Positions 5,559-5,983 of a stretch of 5,983 nucleotides of DNA are shown piece by piece (the first letter of the stretch is position 1; each line of letters begins with the position of its first letter). The notes beneath the pieces were generated by a model. It did no database searches. It had not been told where the DNA came from and saw only the letters and a program-made list of their open reading frames with translations. Made by a program: the position numbers and the translations under genes. This stretch comes from Pseudomonadota bacterium (GTDB lineage: Bacteria; Pseudomonadota; Alphaproteobacteria; Rhizobiales; Hyphomicrobiaceae), in assembly GCA_023428365.1 (NCBI GenBank), contig JAEYYQ010000617.1:1-5983 (forward strand), written 5' to 3'.

Positions 5559-5983
5559 ATGGCGAACTCTATCCAGGCTGCGTGCTGTGTGGCTGGCGGC
5601 GGCCCAGCCGGGATGATGCTGGGTTATCTTCTCGCGCGTGCTGGCATCGACGTGGTCGTTCTGGAAAAACACGCGGATTTCCTGCGCGATTTTCGCGGCG
5701 ATACGATCCATCCGTCGACCATGCAAATTATGTGGAAGCTCGGTCTTCTCGACGAATTTCTGAAGTTGCCGCATCAGCCAGTGCCCGACGTGTCAGCCTA
5801 CTTTGGCGACGAGAAAATCGAGATTGCGGACTTCTCTCACTTGCCGGTTCGGGCGCCGTACATCGCTATGATGCCGCAATGGGATTTTCTGAATTTCATG
5901 GCGGAGAAGGCGAAAGCATTTCCGAATTTTCGCCTGTTGATGCGTACAGAGGCGACCCGGCTCATCATCGACGGCCATCGCTG
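5559..5983 (+). CDS. FAD-dependent monooxygenase (group A aromatic-hydroxylase type), N-terminal part
   Basis: The first 141 codons of a gene that runs off the right edge. It opens with a dinucleotide-binding motif V-A-G-G-G-P-A-G (11-18, GxGxxG) in a beta-alpha-beta fold ending V-V-V-L-E-K, where Glu36 would hold the FAD ribose. Next comes F-R-G-D-T-I-H-P-S-T (45-54) and L-G-L-L-D-E-F-L (61-68), typical of PF01494 flavoprotein hydroxylases (PobA/UbiH/PCP-hydroxylase kin). These use NAD(P)H and O2 to hydroxylate aromatic rings. M-P-Q-W-D-F-L (105-111) begins the strand and helix after the insertion. The later GD motif that contacts FAD and NAD(P)H lies outside the window. ATG 5559 follows GGAG at 8 bases. 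The gene is in the same orientation as the VOC and Ntn hydrolase genes, 94 bp after the latter. Family is secure; substrate is unknown, and some relatives modify antibiotics or quinones. Confidence 0.9.
   Translation, partial: MANSIQAACCVAGGGPAGMMLGYLLARAGIDVVVLEKHADFLRDFRGDTIHPSTMQIMWKLGLLDEFLKLPHQPVPDVSAYFGDEKIEIADFSHLPVRAPYIAMMPQWDFLNFMAEKAKAFPNFRLLMRTEATRLIIDGHR

Overview
The window looks like a catabolic or accessory region of an alphaproteobacterium, most likely a Bradyrhizobium-like Hyphomicrobiales. This rests on the high GC content with strong third-position GC bias, the protein family make-up, and the mix of short gene groups on both strands. The genus is an inference, since there is no rRNA or other marker. 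There are seven protein-coding genes. Two run off the window ends, and all appear intact as far as they can be read. I saw no tRNA, rRNA, CRISPR array, insertion sequence or phage gene.

Left (1-1268, minus strand): an Ldh_2-type NAD(P)-dependent 2-hydroxyacid dehydrogenase is followed 51 bp later by the start of an RraA/HMG-aldolase-like gene that leaves the window. They probably form one operon for a hydroxy- or oxo-acid. A 211-bp divergent promoter region (1269-1479) separates them from a plus-strand acyl-CoA dehydrogenase (1480-2664). That gene carries Asp where classical family members have the catalytic Glu.

Middle (2671-3547): a methylglyoxal synthase gene (mgsA, minus strand) converges on the acyl-CoA dehydrogenase with only 6 bp between the stop codons. 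Upstream of mgsA lies the longest gene-free stretch, about 470 bp. It holds two related palindromes about 100 bp apart, one of them a perfect hairpin with a 12-bp stem. It also holds a small open frame joined by ATGA overlaps to its neighbours.

Right (3548-5983, plus strand): a two-domain VOC/glyoxalase-like protein (TTG start with a strong AAGGAG), an isoaspartyl peptidase/L-asparaginase-type Ntn hydrolase, and the first 141 codons of a group A FAD-dependent monooxygenase. The order and spacing suggest a co-transcribed pathway that could open an amide- or aromatic-type substrate. The substrate cannot be read from sequence.

The most unusual points are the paired palindromes between mgsA and the VOC gene, the divergent pairing of a methylglyoxal producer with a glyoxalase-fold protein, and the VOC / Ntn hydrolase / flavin monooxygenase cassette, which matches no pathway I can name.
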